Source: a virus
Reading direction: 5' to 3' (one strand)
DNA length: 35,592 nucleotides
Virus record (IMG/VR): IMGVR_UViG_3300047463_000144
Span: 1-35,592 of that record
The translations under genes were made by a program, and so were the position numbers. How positions within the stretch are numbered: the stretch's first letter is position 1; every line of letters begins with the position of its first letter. The notes beneath the pieces were generated by a model. It was not told the DNA's origin, searched no databases, and was given only the letters and a program-made list of their open reading frames with translations. This document shows, piece by piece, positions 7,814-14,412 of this stretch.

Positions 7814-7860
7814 GATGAGCCCAAACGCGCTGGCGGGACTCCCGCCGGAAAGGGCTCATC
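7814..7860 (+). promoter_or_regulatory. Structured leader of the major capsid gene
   Basis: A perfect 9-bp inverted repeat, GATGAGCCC (7814-7822) and GGGCTCATC (7852-7860), abuts the capsid ATG. Inside it is a 6-bp GGCGGG/CCCGCC hairpin with loop ACT (7832-7846). The Shine-Dalgarno-like GGAAAGGG (7847-7854) falls in the internal loop and the outer stem. If formed in mRNA, the fold would limit ribosome access. A further inverted repeat, TAGATG/CATCTA, lies at 7759-7779. The regulatory function is inferred from structure. Confidence 0.55.
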
Positions 7861-9159
7861 ATGGACTCCAAGACTCTGCGCGAGAAGCGCAAGAAGCTCG
7901 CTGAAGACGCCAACGCGATCCTGACCCGTGCGGTCAACGAAGGACGCGCCGCCACCCCCGAAGAACTGCAGACCGTCGACAAGATCCACGCGGATGTTGA
8001 CGCCCTCAAAGCCACCATCGACCGCGTCGAGCGGAGCGCCGATGAAGCGCGCATGTACGCGCCGGAGTCGCAGCGCACCTCGCTGACCGTGGCGGAGACC
8101 CCCGAAGAGCAGGACGTGCGGGTCCGCGCGTTCCGGTCGTGGGCAATGGGCGGCCCAAGTGCGCTGTCGTCCGAGGAGTATCGGGCGCTCAACCCCCAGC
8201 CGTCTGGCAACGGCACGGAGATCACGCTCCGCTTCATGTCGAAGGACGAGCGGCGCCAGTACGACCGCAACGAGCGCGAGAACCGCGCGCAGACGGTCAC
8301 GACCAGCGCAGGCGGCTACATCATCGCGCCGGACTTCTCCAACCGCCTTGAGAAGTCGATGCTGTGGTACGGACCGATGCTCCAGGAGGCCGACGTGTTT
8401 GACACGGCCACCGGCGTCGCGATGAACTGGCCGACCTACGACGACACTTCGAACACCGGCGCGATCCTCGCCATCAACACCAGCGTCAGCAACCAGGACA
8501 TCGCGTTCGGCCAGGTGACGTTCAACAGCTACAAGTACAGCTCCAAGCAGGTGCTCGTGCCTGTCGAACTGATGCAGGATTCGGCGTTCGACATCAACGG
8601 CCTCGTGGCTGATGTCCTCGGCGAGCGTCTCGGCCGCATCCTGAATACCCATTTCACCACGGGTGACGCGTCGAGCAAGCCGAACGGCATCGTGACGGCC
8701 GCTGGCACGGGCAAGACCGGCGCGACCGGTCAGACCACGTCGGTGATCTTCGACGACATCGTGGACCTGGTCTACAGCGTCGACAAGGCGTACCGGATCG
8801 GCGCGAAGTTCATGATGAACGACTCGACGATCAAGGCGCTGCGCAAGCTCAAGGACGGCAACGGGCTGCCGATCTGGACCGCCGGCGGGCCGACCGCTGG
8901 CGAGCCGGACACGCTGCTCGGCTATCCGGTGGTGCCGAACAACGACATGGCGGCGCTGGGCACCAGCAACAAGTCGATCCTTTTTGGGCAGATCAAGAAG
9001 TACAAGATCCGCCGCGTCAAGGACATCACGCTCCTGCGCCTCAACGAGCGCTACGCCGACGCGCACCAGGTCGGCTTCCTCGCCTTCGCCCGTTTCGACG
9101 GCAACCTGCTCGACGCGGGTACCGACCCCGTCAAGCTCTACGTCAACAGCGCCACGTAA
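7861..9159 (+). CDS. Major capsid protein, HK97 gp5 type
   Basis: This 432-residue protein begins with a charged coiled-coil delta (scaffold) domain (about 1-105: TLREKRKKLAEDANAILTR onward). The HK97-fold capsid domain follows, with TTSAGGYIIAPDFSNRLEKS, DVFDTATGVAMNWPTYDD, KQVLVPVELMQDSAFDI and the C-terminal VGFLAFARFDGNLL. The protease encoded upstream would remove the delta domain; the cleavage site is not directly visible. The ATG has GGAAAGGG six bases upstream, inside a predicted hairpin. Confidence 0.95.
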   Translation: MDSKTLREKRKKLAEDANAILTRAVNEGRAATPEELQTVDKIHADVDALKATIDRVERSADEARMYAPESQRTSLTVAETPEEQDVRVRAFRSWAMGGPSALSSEEYRALNPQPSGNGTEITLRFMSKDERRQYDRNERENRAQTVTTSAGGYIIAPDFSNRLEKSMLWYGPMLQEADVFDTATGVAMNWPTYDDTSNTGAILAINTSVSNQDIAFGQVTFNSYKYSSKQVLVPVELMQDSAFDINGLVADVLGERLGRILNTHFTTGDASSKPNGIVTAAGTGKTGATGQTTSVIFDDIVDLVYSVDKAYRIGAKFMMNDSTIKALRKLKDGNGLPIWTAGGPTAGEPDTLLGYPVVPNNDMAALGTSNKSILFGQIKKYKIRRVKDITLLRLNERYADAHQVGFLAFARFDGNLLDAGTDPVKLYVNSAT

Positions 9160-9185
9160 GCAGGCGGCTGCCTGACCCGTGCCAA

Positions 9186-9216
9186 GTGGGATCGCTCCGT
9201 GGTGGAGCGGTCCCAC
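9186..9216 (+). other. Strong stem-loop after the capsid gene
   Basis: GTGGGA, a T, and CGCTCC (9186-9198) pair with GGAGCG, a G, and TCCCAC (9204-9216) around a five-base loop, giving a 13-bp stem with one T-G wobble. No T-run follows, so it is not a classical intrinsic terminator. A stem here could be an RNA processing or stability element setting capsid mRNA above downstream genes, or a weak attenuator. The next gene has its own GGAAAGG ribosome-binding site. Confidence 0.55.
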
Positions 9217-9238
9217 AGCCTAACGGAAAGGATTCCTC

Positions 9239-9733
9239 ATGGCCGCAGACGGAACGTACAACCCAAAAATCTACAAGCGCGACGGCGGGAACACTCTCGT
9301 CTTCGCCTCTGGTGCCGTGCAGGCGGTCGACCAGGCCGGCATTGGTGGACCGTGCAATCAGGTGCGCATTCGCACCACGGCGGCCAACGTCAACGCGGGC
9401 GCCACGCTGCTGGCGGCGCTGCCCGGTTACAAGTACCGCATCCACGACGTCGCCATGATTGCCGTGGGCGGCGCAGCAACGACGTCGACCACGATCGATG
9501 TGCTGGCAACGCAGTCTACGGCCAGCGTGAAGCTGTTCGCTGGAGCCGTAGCCAACCTGACGCAGAGCGCAATTGTGCGCGCTGGCGGTACGGGCGGCGC
9601 GGTGCTGGCAGACGGGGCGTCTTTTGTGGCCAACGACGCGAACACGGCCATTACCATCGGGAAGACGGGGTCGTCGATGACGGTGGCCACGCACATCGAT
9701 GTCCTGCTGACCTACTCCATCGAGGCGGCGTAA
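9239..9733 (+). CDS. Probable capsid decoration/virion protein
   Basis: The 164-residue protein directly follows the capsid gene and has a virion-like composition: Ala, Thr, Gly and Val-rich predicted beta strands (YKYRIHDVAMIAVGGAATT, TSTTIDVLATQSTASVKLFA, THIDVLLTYSIEAA). Position and composition suggest a capsid-stabilising or fibre protein. No specific family motif is recognised. The ATG is preceded by GGAAAGGA at an appropriate distance. Confidence 0.7.
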   Translation: MAADGTYNPKIYKRDGGNTLVFASGAVQAVDQAGIGGPCNQVRIRTTAANVNAGATLLAALPGYKYRIHDVAMIAVGGAATTSTTIDVLATQSTASVKLFAGAVANLTQSAIVRAGGTGGAVLADGASFVANDANTAITIGKTGSSMTVATHIDVLLTYSIEAA

Positions 9734-9737
9734 CGCC

Positions 9738-10115
9738 GTGGTTCGCCACGATTTTACGCTGACGGTCAACGCGTCCGGCGACGCGACCGTCTATTCCAGC
9801 CAGCCGGCGCACGGTGAGATCTATCAGATCCGCTATGTGCCGGATGGTTCTGTTCCGCTGGCTACGGGCGCGGATCTGACCATTACGCTGGAAGGGTCTG
9901 GTTTGACCGTTGCGACATTGACGGACATCGGCACGTCGGCGACACAGTGGGCGCCGCGGCAGGCGACGCACACCGTTGCTGGCGCGGCGTCGCTGTACGC
10001 GGCGGCTGGCACGGCGGTTAATGATCGCATCGGTGTGGTCGCCGAACGCATCAAGGTCGTCGTGGCCCAAGGCGGCGCCTCCAAAACCGGCACGCTGTAC
10101 ATCTGGGTGGGCTAA
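9738..10115 (+). CDS. Probable virion protein, beta-rich, 125 residues
   Basis: The GTG start lies four bases after the previous stop. The sequence is an alternating hydrophobic beta pattern: FTLTVNASGDATVYSS, EIYQIRYVPDG, DLTITLEGSGLTVATLTDI, ERIKVVVAQGGASKTGTLYIWVG. It lacks charged helices, which suits a small capsid accessory or decoration subunit like the product of the preceding gene. The position between capsid and connector genes supports a head role; the family is not identified. Confidence 0.65.
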   Translation: MVRHDFTLTVNASGDATVYSSQPAHGEIYQIRYVPDGSVPLATGADLTITLEGSGLTVATLTDIGTSATQWAPRQATHTVAGAASLYAAAGTAVNDRIGVVAERIKVVVAQGGASKTGTLYIWVG

Positions 10116-10119
10116 GGCC

Positions 10120-10314
10120 GTGCGCGTGCGTGTGCTGAAGTCTATCGCCGCGTTCGACTGGGACTATCAGGCTGGTCAGGTCGTCGACCTGCCTAATGAA
10201 CAGGCGCGCGTGTGGGTCGGCAGCGGCCTCGTCGAAGCGTGCGATCCGGAGACGGCTCTGGCTGCGGCAGCTCCCGAACGGGCTGTCTCGCGTGGTCGCG
10301 CGAGGCGCATGTGA
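10120..10314 (+). CDS. Small protein with SH3-like pattern, 64 residues
   Basis: KSIAAFDWDYQAGQVVDLPNEQARVWVGSGLVE resembles small proteins common in head operons, with a strand, the phrase GQVVDLP..QA, and a final helix. The Arg-rich C-terminus (SRGRARRM) could bind nucleic acid. The GTG at 10120 is the first start after the preceding TAA. The stop overlaps the next GTG (GTGA). A role in head assembly is inferred only from position. Confidence 0.6.
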   Translation: MRVRVLKSIAAFDWDYQAGQVVDLPNEQARVWVGSGLVEACDPETALAAAAPERAVSRGRARRM

Positions 10315-10910
10315 GCGACGAGTGTTACACGCTCTCGCTGGTCACGGCGCCATCCGGCGAGCCGGTTAGCCTTGCCGATGTCAAAGCGCAGCTCGGCATC
10401 GACAGCACATCGCACGATCCCGTGTTGCGGGCGCTGCTGGCGGCGGCAACGCGGCACGTCGAAACCATCACCGGTCGCGCACTGCTAACGCAGACGTGGG
10501 ATGCGAAATTTGAAGAGTTCCCAGACGACGATGATGGTCTGTGGCTCCCAAAAGCGCCGCTACTCTCCGTCACCAGCGTGACCTATCTGGACGCAAACGG
10601 CGGAACGCAGACATGGAGCAGCTCGACCTACACGGTCGATGCGCCGGCCGGGCCGCACGCGCAGCGCGGGCGCATCTACCCGAACTATGGGTTGCTGTAT
10701 CCGACCACGCAAGACATCCCGAACGCGATCACCGTGCGGTTCATCGCGGGATACGGCACGACGTCGGCCAGCGTGCCTGAAGAGCTGCGTCACGCGATCG
10801 CGCTGCTCGTCGGGCATTGGTTCGAGAACCGCGAAGCCACGTCAGCCGCGGCCTCGCTGCCGATCCCGTTCGGCGTTGAGGCGCTGGTGTGGCCCTTCAA
10901 GGTCTGGTGA
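10311..10910 (+). CDS. Head-tail connector (gp6/phiE125 gp8-like)
   Basis: The 199-residue protein carries the connector pattern: LVTAPSGEPVSLADVKAQLGI, HDPVLRALLAAATRHVETITGRALLTQTWD, then beta segments with PLLSVTSVTYLDANG, and ITVRFIAGYG plus VPEELRHAIALLVGHWFENRE near the end. This is typical of the adaptor that binds below the portal. The GTG at 10311 overlaps the previous stop. The reading frame extends further upstream, but that part overlaps the preceding gene. Confidence 0.85.
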   Translation: MSDECYTLSLVTAPSGEPVSLADVKAQLGIDSTSHDPVLRALLAAATRHVETITGRALLTQTWDAKFEEFPDDDDGLWLPKAPLLSVTSVTYLDANGGTQTWSSSTYTVDAPAGPHAQRGRIYPNYGLLYPTTQDIPNAITVRFIAGYGTTSASVPEELRHAIALLVGHWFENREATSAAASLPIPFGVEALVWPFKVW

Positions 10911-11212
10911 TGCAGGCCGGGGTACTTCGTCATCGGGTCAGTCTCGCGAACGCGCCGACGACCAGTGGGGATGCGGACGGGTTCTTCGAGCCCTGCGATC
11001 CGGCGGATGTGTGGTGCGCCATAGAGCCGGTTGCGCCTGGCACGTCGGATGGCACGCGCGTCCAGGGGCATTACGTGACGATGCGCTATCACCCACAAAT
11101 CACGGTGGAGACGCGGCTTCTCTTTGGCACGCGAGAGCTATTTGTGAAGGGCCTTCAGAACATCGGCGAGCGGAATCGAGAGCTGCGGCTCTATTGCGAA
11201 GAAGTGCTGTGA
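10910..11212 (+). CDS. Head closure protein (SPP1 gp16-like)
   Basis: The 100-residue protein fits the phage head-tail joining family: it starts with AGVLRHRVSLANAP, then VWCAIEPVAPGT, GHYVTMRYHPQIT, and a final strand region with RELFVKGLQNIGERNRELRLYCEEV. It would form the stopper ring that closes the packaged head. The ATG overlaps the connector stop by one base, and the stop overlaps the next GTG, so the connector genes are translationally coupled. Confidence 0.85.
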   Translation: MQAGVLRHRVSLANAPTTSGDADGFFEPCDPADVWCAIEPVAPGTSDGTRVQGHYVTMRYHPQITVETRLLFGTRELFVKGLQNIGERNRELRLYCEEVL

Positions 11213-11631
11213 GCGCGAAGGTCGATCTGCACGGGCTCGACGAGTTGCGGGCGTCGCTCCGCAATCTTCCGCAGGAACTCACGCAGGAGGCACAGGCGAT
11301 TGTTGTCGCTCATGCCGAGTTCGCCGAGCGTGAGATTGAGAACGGCTACCCGGTCGGACCCACGGGCAACCTAAAGCGGCGCGTGACGACGGAGGTCAAC
11401 ACGTCGCGCTTTGCGGCGGGGGCTCGTGTTCGGTCTCGTGCGCCGCACGCTTCGCTCTTCGAGCGTGGCACGAAGCGCCGGGTGACGGCTGACGGCCGGA
11501 ACAGGGGCGTCATGCCGCCCGCGCCGGAGAGCGCGCGGATGGTGCCCAAGGCCATCCGGCATCGCCGCCGAATGATGGGTGCGCTGCGCGCCATGCTTGA
11601 ACGACATGGTCTGGTGGTGACAGGTGCATGA
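11209..11631 (+). CDS. HK97 gp10-like tail completion protein
   Basis: The 140-residue protein has the HK97-gp10 pattern: KVDLHGLDELRASLRNLPQE, a central AEREIENGYPVGPTGNLKR, ASLFERGTKRR (usual form VEFGTK), PAPESARMVPKA and a C-terminal helix. It is expected to work at the head-tail joint or tail terminator. GTG overlaps the preceding stop. Its last codons overlap the start of the methyltransferase gene by eight bases. Confidence 0.85.
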   Translation: MSAKVDLHGLDELRASLRNLPQELTQEAQAIVVAHAEFAEREIENGYPVGPTGNLKRRVTTEVNTSRFAAGARVRSRAPHASLFERGTKRRVTADGRNRGVMPPAPESARMVPKAIRHRRRMMGALRAMLERHGLVVTGA

Positions 11632-12121
11632 AGCGGCTTTGCACGCAGTGGGCACGATGCTGGCCGCTACCGGTCGTAAGCCCGGCCTGGTGGTCGAGAT
11701 TGGCGGCAAGGACATCAACGGGTCGGTCCGGCCGCTGTTCGGCGAGCCGTACGTGGCGGTGGATGTCCGGCCGGGGCCTGGCGTCGATGTCGTGGCCGAT
11801 GGGGCAACCTACCGACCGAAGCTGTCGGCGGCGATGGTGGTCTGCTGCGAGGTCCTCGAGCACACGCCTGATGGCGCGGCGATCTGCGCGAACGCCTGCG
11901 CGATGCTGGAGCCGGGCGGGGTCTTCTTCCTGACGGCCGCCGGTGAGGGCCGTGCGCCGCATTCAGCGGTGGATGGCGGGCCGCTTCCCGAGGGTGAGTT
12001 CTACGCAAACGTGACGCGCCCCATGCTTGAAGCATGGCTGGCGCCGTTCGCGGCCGGCACGATCGCCGAGAACCAGACCACCGGTGACATCTACGCGATC
12101 GCCGTGAAGGGGGACGCGTGA
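11624..12121 (+). CDS. Class I SAM-dependent methyltransferase
   Basis: The 165-residue Rossmann-type methyltransferase shows motif I VVEIGG (23-28), an acidic residue after strand 2 in AVDVRPG (45-51), CEVLEH (75-80), and LEPGGVFFLTAAG (95-107), as in the Methyltransf_11 group. It is short and has no DNA target domain, so the substrate is probably a protein, sugar or small molecule. It is paired with the glycosyltransferase that follows, and both interrupt the usual head-tail to tail-tube gene order. The start is a GTG. Confidence 0.85.
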   Translation: MHEAALHAVGTMLAATGRKPGLVVEIGGKDINGSVRPLFGEPYVAVDVRPGPGVDVVADGATYRPKLSAAMVVCCEVLEHTPDGAAICANACAMLEPGGVFFLTAAGEGRAPHSAVDGGPLPEGEFYANVTRPMLEAWLAPFAAGTIAENQTTGDIYAIAVKGDA

Positions 12122-13200
12122 GGGTTCTCATCGTCCACCCGGGCGCCTCGTGGTCGACCGCTGATGTGTTCGAGGGCTTGAAGTACGGCCTCATCTCACA
12201 CGGAGTCGACGTGCGGCCGTACCGCCTGGATACCCGCATCGAGGCCTCGGCCCGCGGTGCGCATGCGCTCTGGCGACAGAAGCGGAAGACAAACCCGACG
12301 CTGCCGAAGCCCAATCAGGCCGACATCTTCTACGACGCGGGCTGTCGGGCGCTGGCGATGGCGTTGCGCGAGCAGGTCGACTGCGTGGTCGTCGTCTCGG
12401 CGATGTTCATGCATCCGGACGTGTTGATCCTGATGAAGCGCGCGGGGCTGCGCGTAACGTGCTTGTTCACCGAGTCCCCCTACGACCTTGAACGCGAAGC
12501 CATCGTTGCGCGCATCGTCGACGGGGTCTGGACGAACGAGCGGTCGTCGGTGCCCATCCTGCAGGCGGTGAACCCCAACGCAGGGTACTTGCCGCACGCG
12601 TGGCACCCGCTGAAGCATCAGCCCGGCATTCAACCCGGCGATGAGCAGGCGCCCGCGCACGATGTCGTGTTCGTGGGGTCCGGGTTCGCGGAGCGGATCG
12701 GCTGGTTCAACAGCCTCGACTGGACCGGCATCGATCTGGGGCTCTATGGGAGCTGGGAGAAGAACCGGCTCACGAAGTCCCTGCGGGCGTGCGTGCGGGC
12801 GGACAACGTCGACAACGCCTTCGCAAGCGCGCTTTACCGGCGCGCGAAGATCGGGCTGAACCTGTACCGCACCTCAAAGGGCGCGACGACACGGGCCGCC
12901 CACCACATCAGCCACGCTGAGAGCCTCAGCCCTCGCGCGTACGAGCTGGCCGCGTGTGGCGTGTTTCATCTCTCAGAGCACCGGGCGGAAGTCACGGAGC
13001 GGTTCGGGGATCTGGTCCCGACCTTCCGAACCCCGTCCGAGGCCGAAGTCCTGATCCGATCCTGGCTGAAGAACGACACAGGACGGCAGGCGATCTCGGC
13101 ATCACTTCCGGCCTGTGTGGCCGCGGCGTCGTGGGTGGATCGGGCGCGCGTGGTGCGCGACGACATTGCACGGCTGATCGAGGCAGCGCGGGCCGCCTGA
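12118..13200 (+). CDS. Glycosyltransferase, CgeB/GT-B-like
   Basis: The 360-residue protein starts like a GT-B enzyme (RVLIVHPGASWSTADVFEGL) and has DVVFVGSGFAERIGWFNSLD and GLYGSW in the middle. The C-terminal nucleotide-sugar segment SPRAYELAACGVFHLSEHRAEVTE is typical of CgeB-like glycosyltransferases. It could glycosylate a virion protein or modify host surface sugar. Placement between tail completion and tail tube genes favours a virion target, which is an inference. The GTG start overlaps the methyltransferase stop. Confidence 0.8.
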   Translation: MRVLIVHPGASWSTADVFEGLKYGLISHGVDVRPYRLDTRIEASARGAHALWRQKRKTNPTLPKPNQADIFYDAGCRALAMALREQVDCVVVVSAMFMHPDVLILMKRAGLRVTCLFTESPYDLEREAIVARIVDGVWTNERSSVPILQAVNPNAGYLPHAWHPLKHQPGIQPGDEQAPAHDVVFVGSGFAERIGWFNSLDWTGIDLGLYGSWEKNRLTKSLRACVRADNVDNAFASALYRRAKIGLNLYRTSKGATTRAAHHISHAESLSPRAYELAACGVFHLSEHRAEVTERFGDLVPTFRTPSEAEVLIRSWLKNDTGRQAISASLPACVAAASWVDRARVVRDDIARLIEAARAA

Positions 13201-13224
13201 CGGCGGACCGAAGGGGTTTGCATC

Positions 13225-13623
13225 ATGGCAAAGTACGCCGGACGCAAGGGCGTCGTCTACATGTCCAGCAGCGGCAGCGGCACGGCCAGCTCAGTGGTGG
13301 GCATGAGCAAATGGTCGATCGACATGTCGACCGACAAGATCGAAGTGACCGCCTTCGGCGACACGAACAAGACGTACGTTCAGGCGCTGCGCGATCTGCA
13401 GGGCGCGTTCGAAGGCCTGTACGACGACACGGAAACCAAGATTTTCGCGGGCGCCCAATCGTCGGACGGCGTGAAGCTCTACCTGTACCCGTCCTCGGAC
13501 GCCGCGACGAAGTACGCCTATGGCACAGCCTGGCTGGATGCGTCGATGGACGTCGACATCAGCGGCGCGGTGAAGATCTCCGCCAAGTTCGCGGCGGCGA
13601 GCTCGTGGGGCATCAACTTCTGA
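13225..13623 (+). CDS. Major tail tube protein
   Basis: The 132-residue protein begins AKYAGRKGVVYMSSSGSG and contains SKWSIDMSTDKIEVTAFGD, then RDLQGAFEGLYDD and a final beta segment ISGAVKISAKFAAASSWGI. The phrase W.ID..TDK.EVTAFGD followed by a substitution/insertion region is characteristic of siphophage tail tube proteins. It would polymerise around the tape measure. An AAGGGG element precedes the ATG. Confidence 0.85.
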   Translation: MAKYAGRKGVVYMSSSGSGTASSVVGMSKWSIDMSTDKIEVTAFGDTNKTYVQALRDLQGAFEGLYDDTETKIFAGAQSSDGVKLYLYPSSDAATKYAYGTAWLDASMDVDISGAVKISAKFAAASSWGINF

Positions 13624-13633
13624 GCCCTGATCG

Positions 13634-13945
13634 ATGGGACACGCGTTGACCATCACCGGACAGCGTGCGTTGGTCTTCTGGGGCTACCGGGAGGTTGGCG
13701 CGCTGTCCGGCTGGTCACTCACGGCACACGACGGCGGCGTCGGCACGCTCACGGGCACGACCGAGCGCGGCGACATCTTCTACCTCCTGCAGCAGGGTCT
13801 GGAAGTTCGCATCGTGCGTCAGAAGGGTCAGCTTTGGCGCTGGCCCGTGCAATCGCTGCAACTCGCGGGCAAGACCGTCACGGCGACGGTGCGACTCGCT
13901 GACGAGGCTGAGATCCATGGCACGCAATCGCTTCGTAAAACCTGA
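13634..13945 (+). CDS. Tail-region protein, 103 residues
   Basis: It lies between the tail tube and tail assembly chaperone genes and overlaps the latter by 29 bases. The sequence is beta-rich with aromatic residues: ITGQRALVFWGYREVGALSG, GDIFYLLQQGLEVRIVRQKG, and WRWPVQSLQLAGKTVTATV. No family is recognised. Position suggests a tail assembly or minor tail protein. Confidence 0.65.
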   Translation: MGHALTITGQRALVFWGYREVGALSGWSLTAHDGGVGTLTGTTERGDIFYLLQQGLEVRIVRQKGQLWRWPVQSLQLAGKTVTATVRLADEAEIHGTQSLRKT

Positions 13946-14285
13946 AACAGTTCGGCTGTCGATTTCGGATGGCGACTGGATCGAAGTCAAGAAACGCCTG
14001 ACGGCTGGCGAGTACCGCGAACGGCTGGCGCGCGAATACGTCCACAGTGATGACAACCGGCTTCGGGCGGATCTGCGACAGCAGGGGATTGCGCTGGTGG
14101 TGTCCTACGTCGTGGACTGGTCCTTTACTGACGACGGGCGGCTGGTGCCCTTCTCGGAAGACGCGCTCAAGTCGGTGGACGTCGACACGTTCCGCGAAAT
14201 TCTCCAGGCAGTGGAAGCACACGACGACGCAGACGACGCGGCGCGGAGTGCGGAAAAAAACGCCCCGGCTGGCGCGAGCAGCTAA
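13917..14285 (+). CDS. Tail assembly chaperone, unshifted product (G-like)
   Basis: The 122-residue protein has a charged alpha/beta domain (ISDGDWIEVKKRLTAGEYRE, YVVDWSFTDDGRLVPFSEDA, DVDTFREILQAVEAHDDAD). This type is found in tail assembly chaperones upstream of the tape measure gene. The last codons are GAA AAA AAC and end at TAA 14283-14285. It is made by ribosomes that do not shift at the slippery site. The ATG at 13917 is preferred to upstream in-frame codons that overlap the previous gene. Confidence 0.85.
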   Translation: MARNRFVKPETVRLSISDGDWIEVKKRLTAGEYRERLAREYVHSDDNRLRADLRQQGIALVVSYVVDWSFTDDGRLVPFSEDALKSVDVDTFREILQAVEAHDDADDAARSAEKNAPAGASS

Positions 14286-14407
14286 CGACTGACTTCGTGC
14301 TGGCGAAGTGGATCGGGTGGTCCTTGGTCGACGTACAGAGCTTGGACCCCCATGAGTATGAAGTCTTGATTGATCTGGTGAAGACCTCGACGACGGCTGA
14401 CGAGTAA
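13917..14407 (+). CDS. Tail assembly chaperone, -1 frameshift fusion (GT-like)
   Basis: At 14255-14261 the heptamer A AAA AAC is in the correct phase for simultaneous -1 slippage. The shifted frame continues with RPGWREQLTTDFVLAKWIGW and ends at 14405-14407, just before the tape measure ATG. That tail has the W-rich, P-rich look of T domains (WIGWSLVDVQSLDPHEY). The fusion would be 163 residues: 115 shared and 48 from the shifted frame. The T part has no good start codon of its own, which supports frameshifting, as in lambda gpG/gpGT. Confidence 0.85.
14255..14261 (+). promoter_or_regulatory. Programmed -1 frameshift site A AAA AAC
   Basis: The seven bases fit X XXY YYZ in the zero frame, with codons AAA and AAC. 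They follow GG and sit 24 bases before the zero-frame TAA. The position at the end of the chaperone gene, immediately before the tape measure gene, is exactly where tailed phages use -1 slippage. A GC-rich stretch just downstream could form stimulatory structure, but no long stem is evident. Confidence 0.85.
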
Positions 14408-14412
14408 CCCCT

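Noticed and set aside
7777-9216. 479-codon minus-strand open frame opposite the capsid gene
   Set aside because: It mirrors the codon bias of the HK97-type capsid gene and has no recognisable domain.
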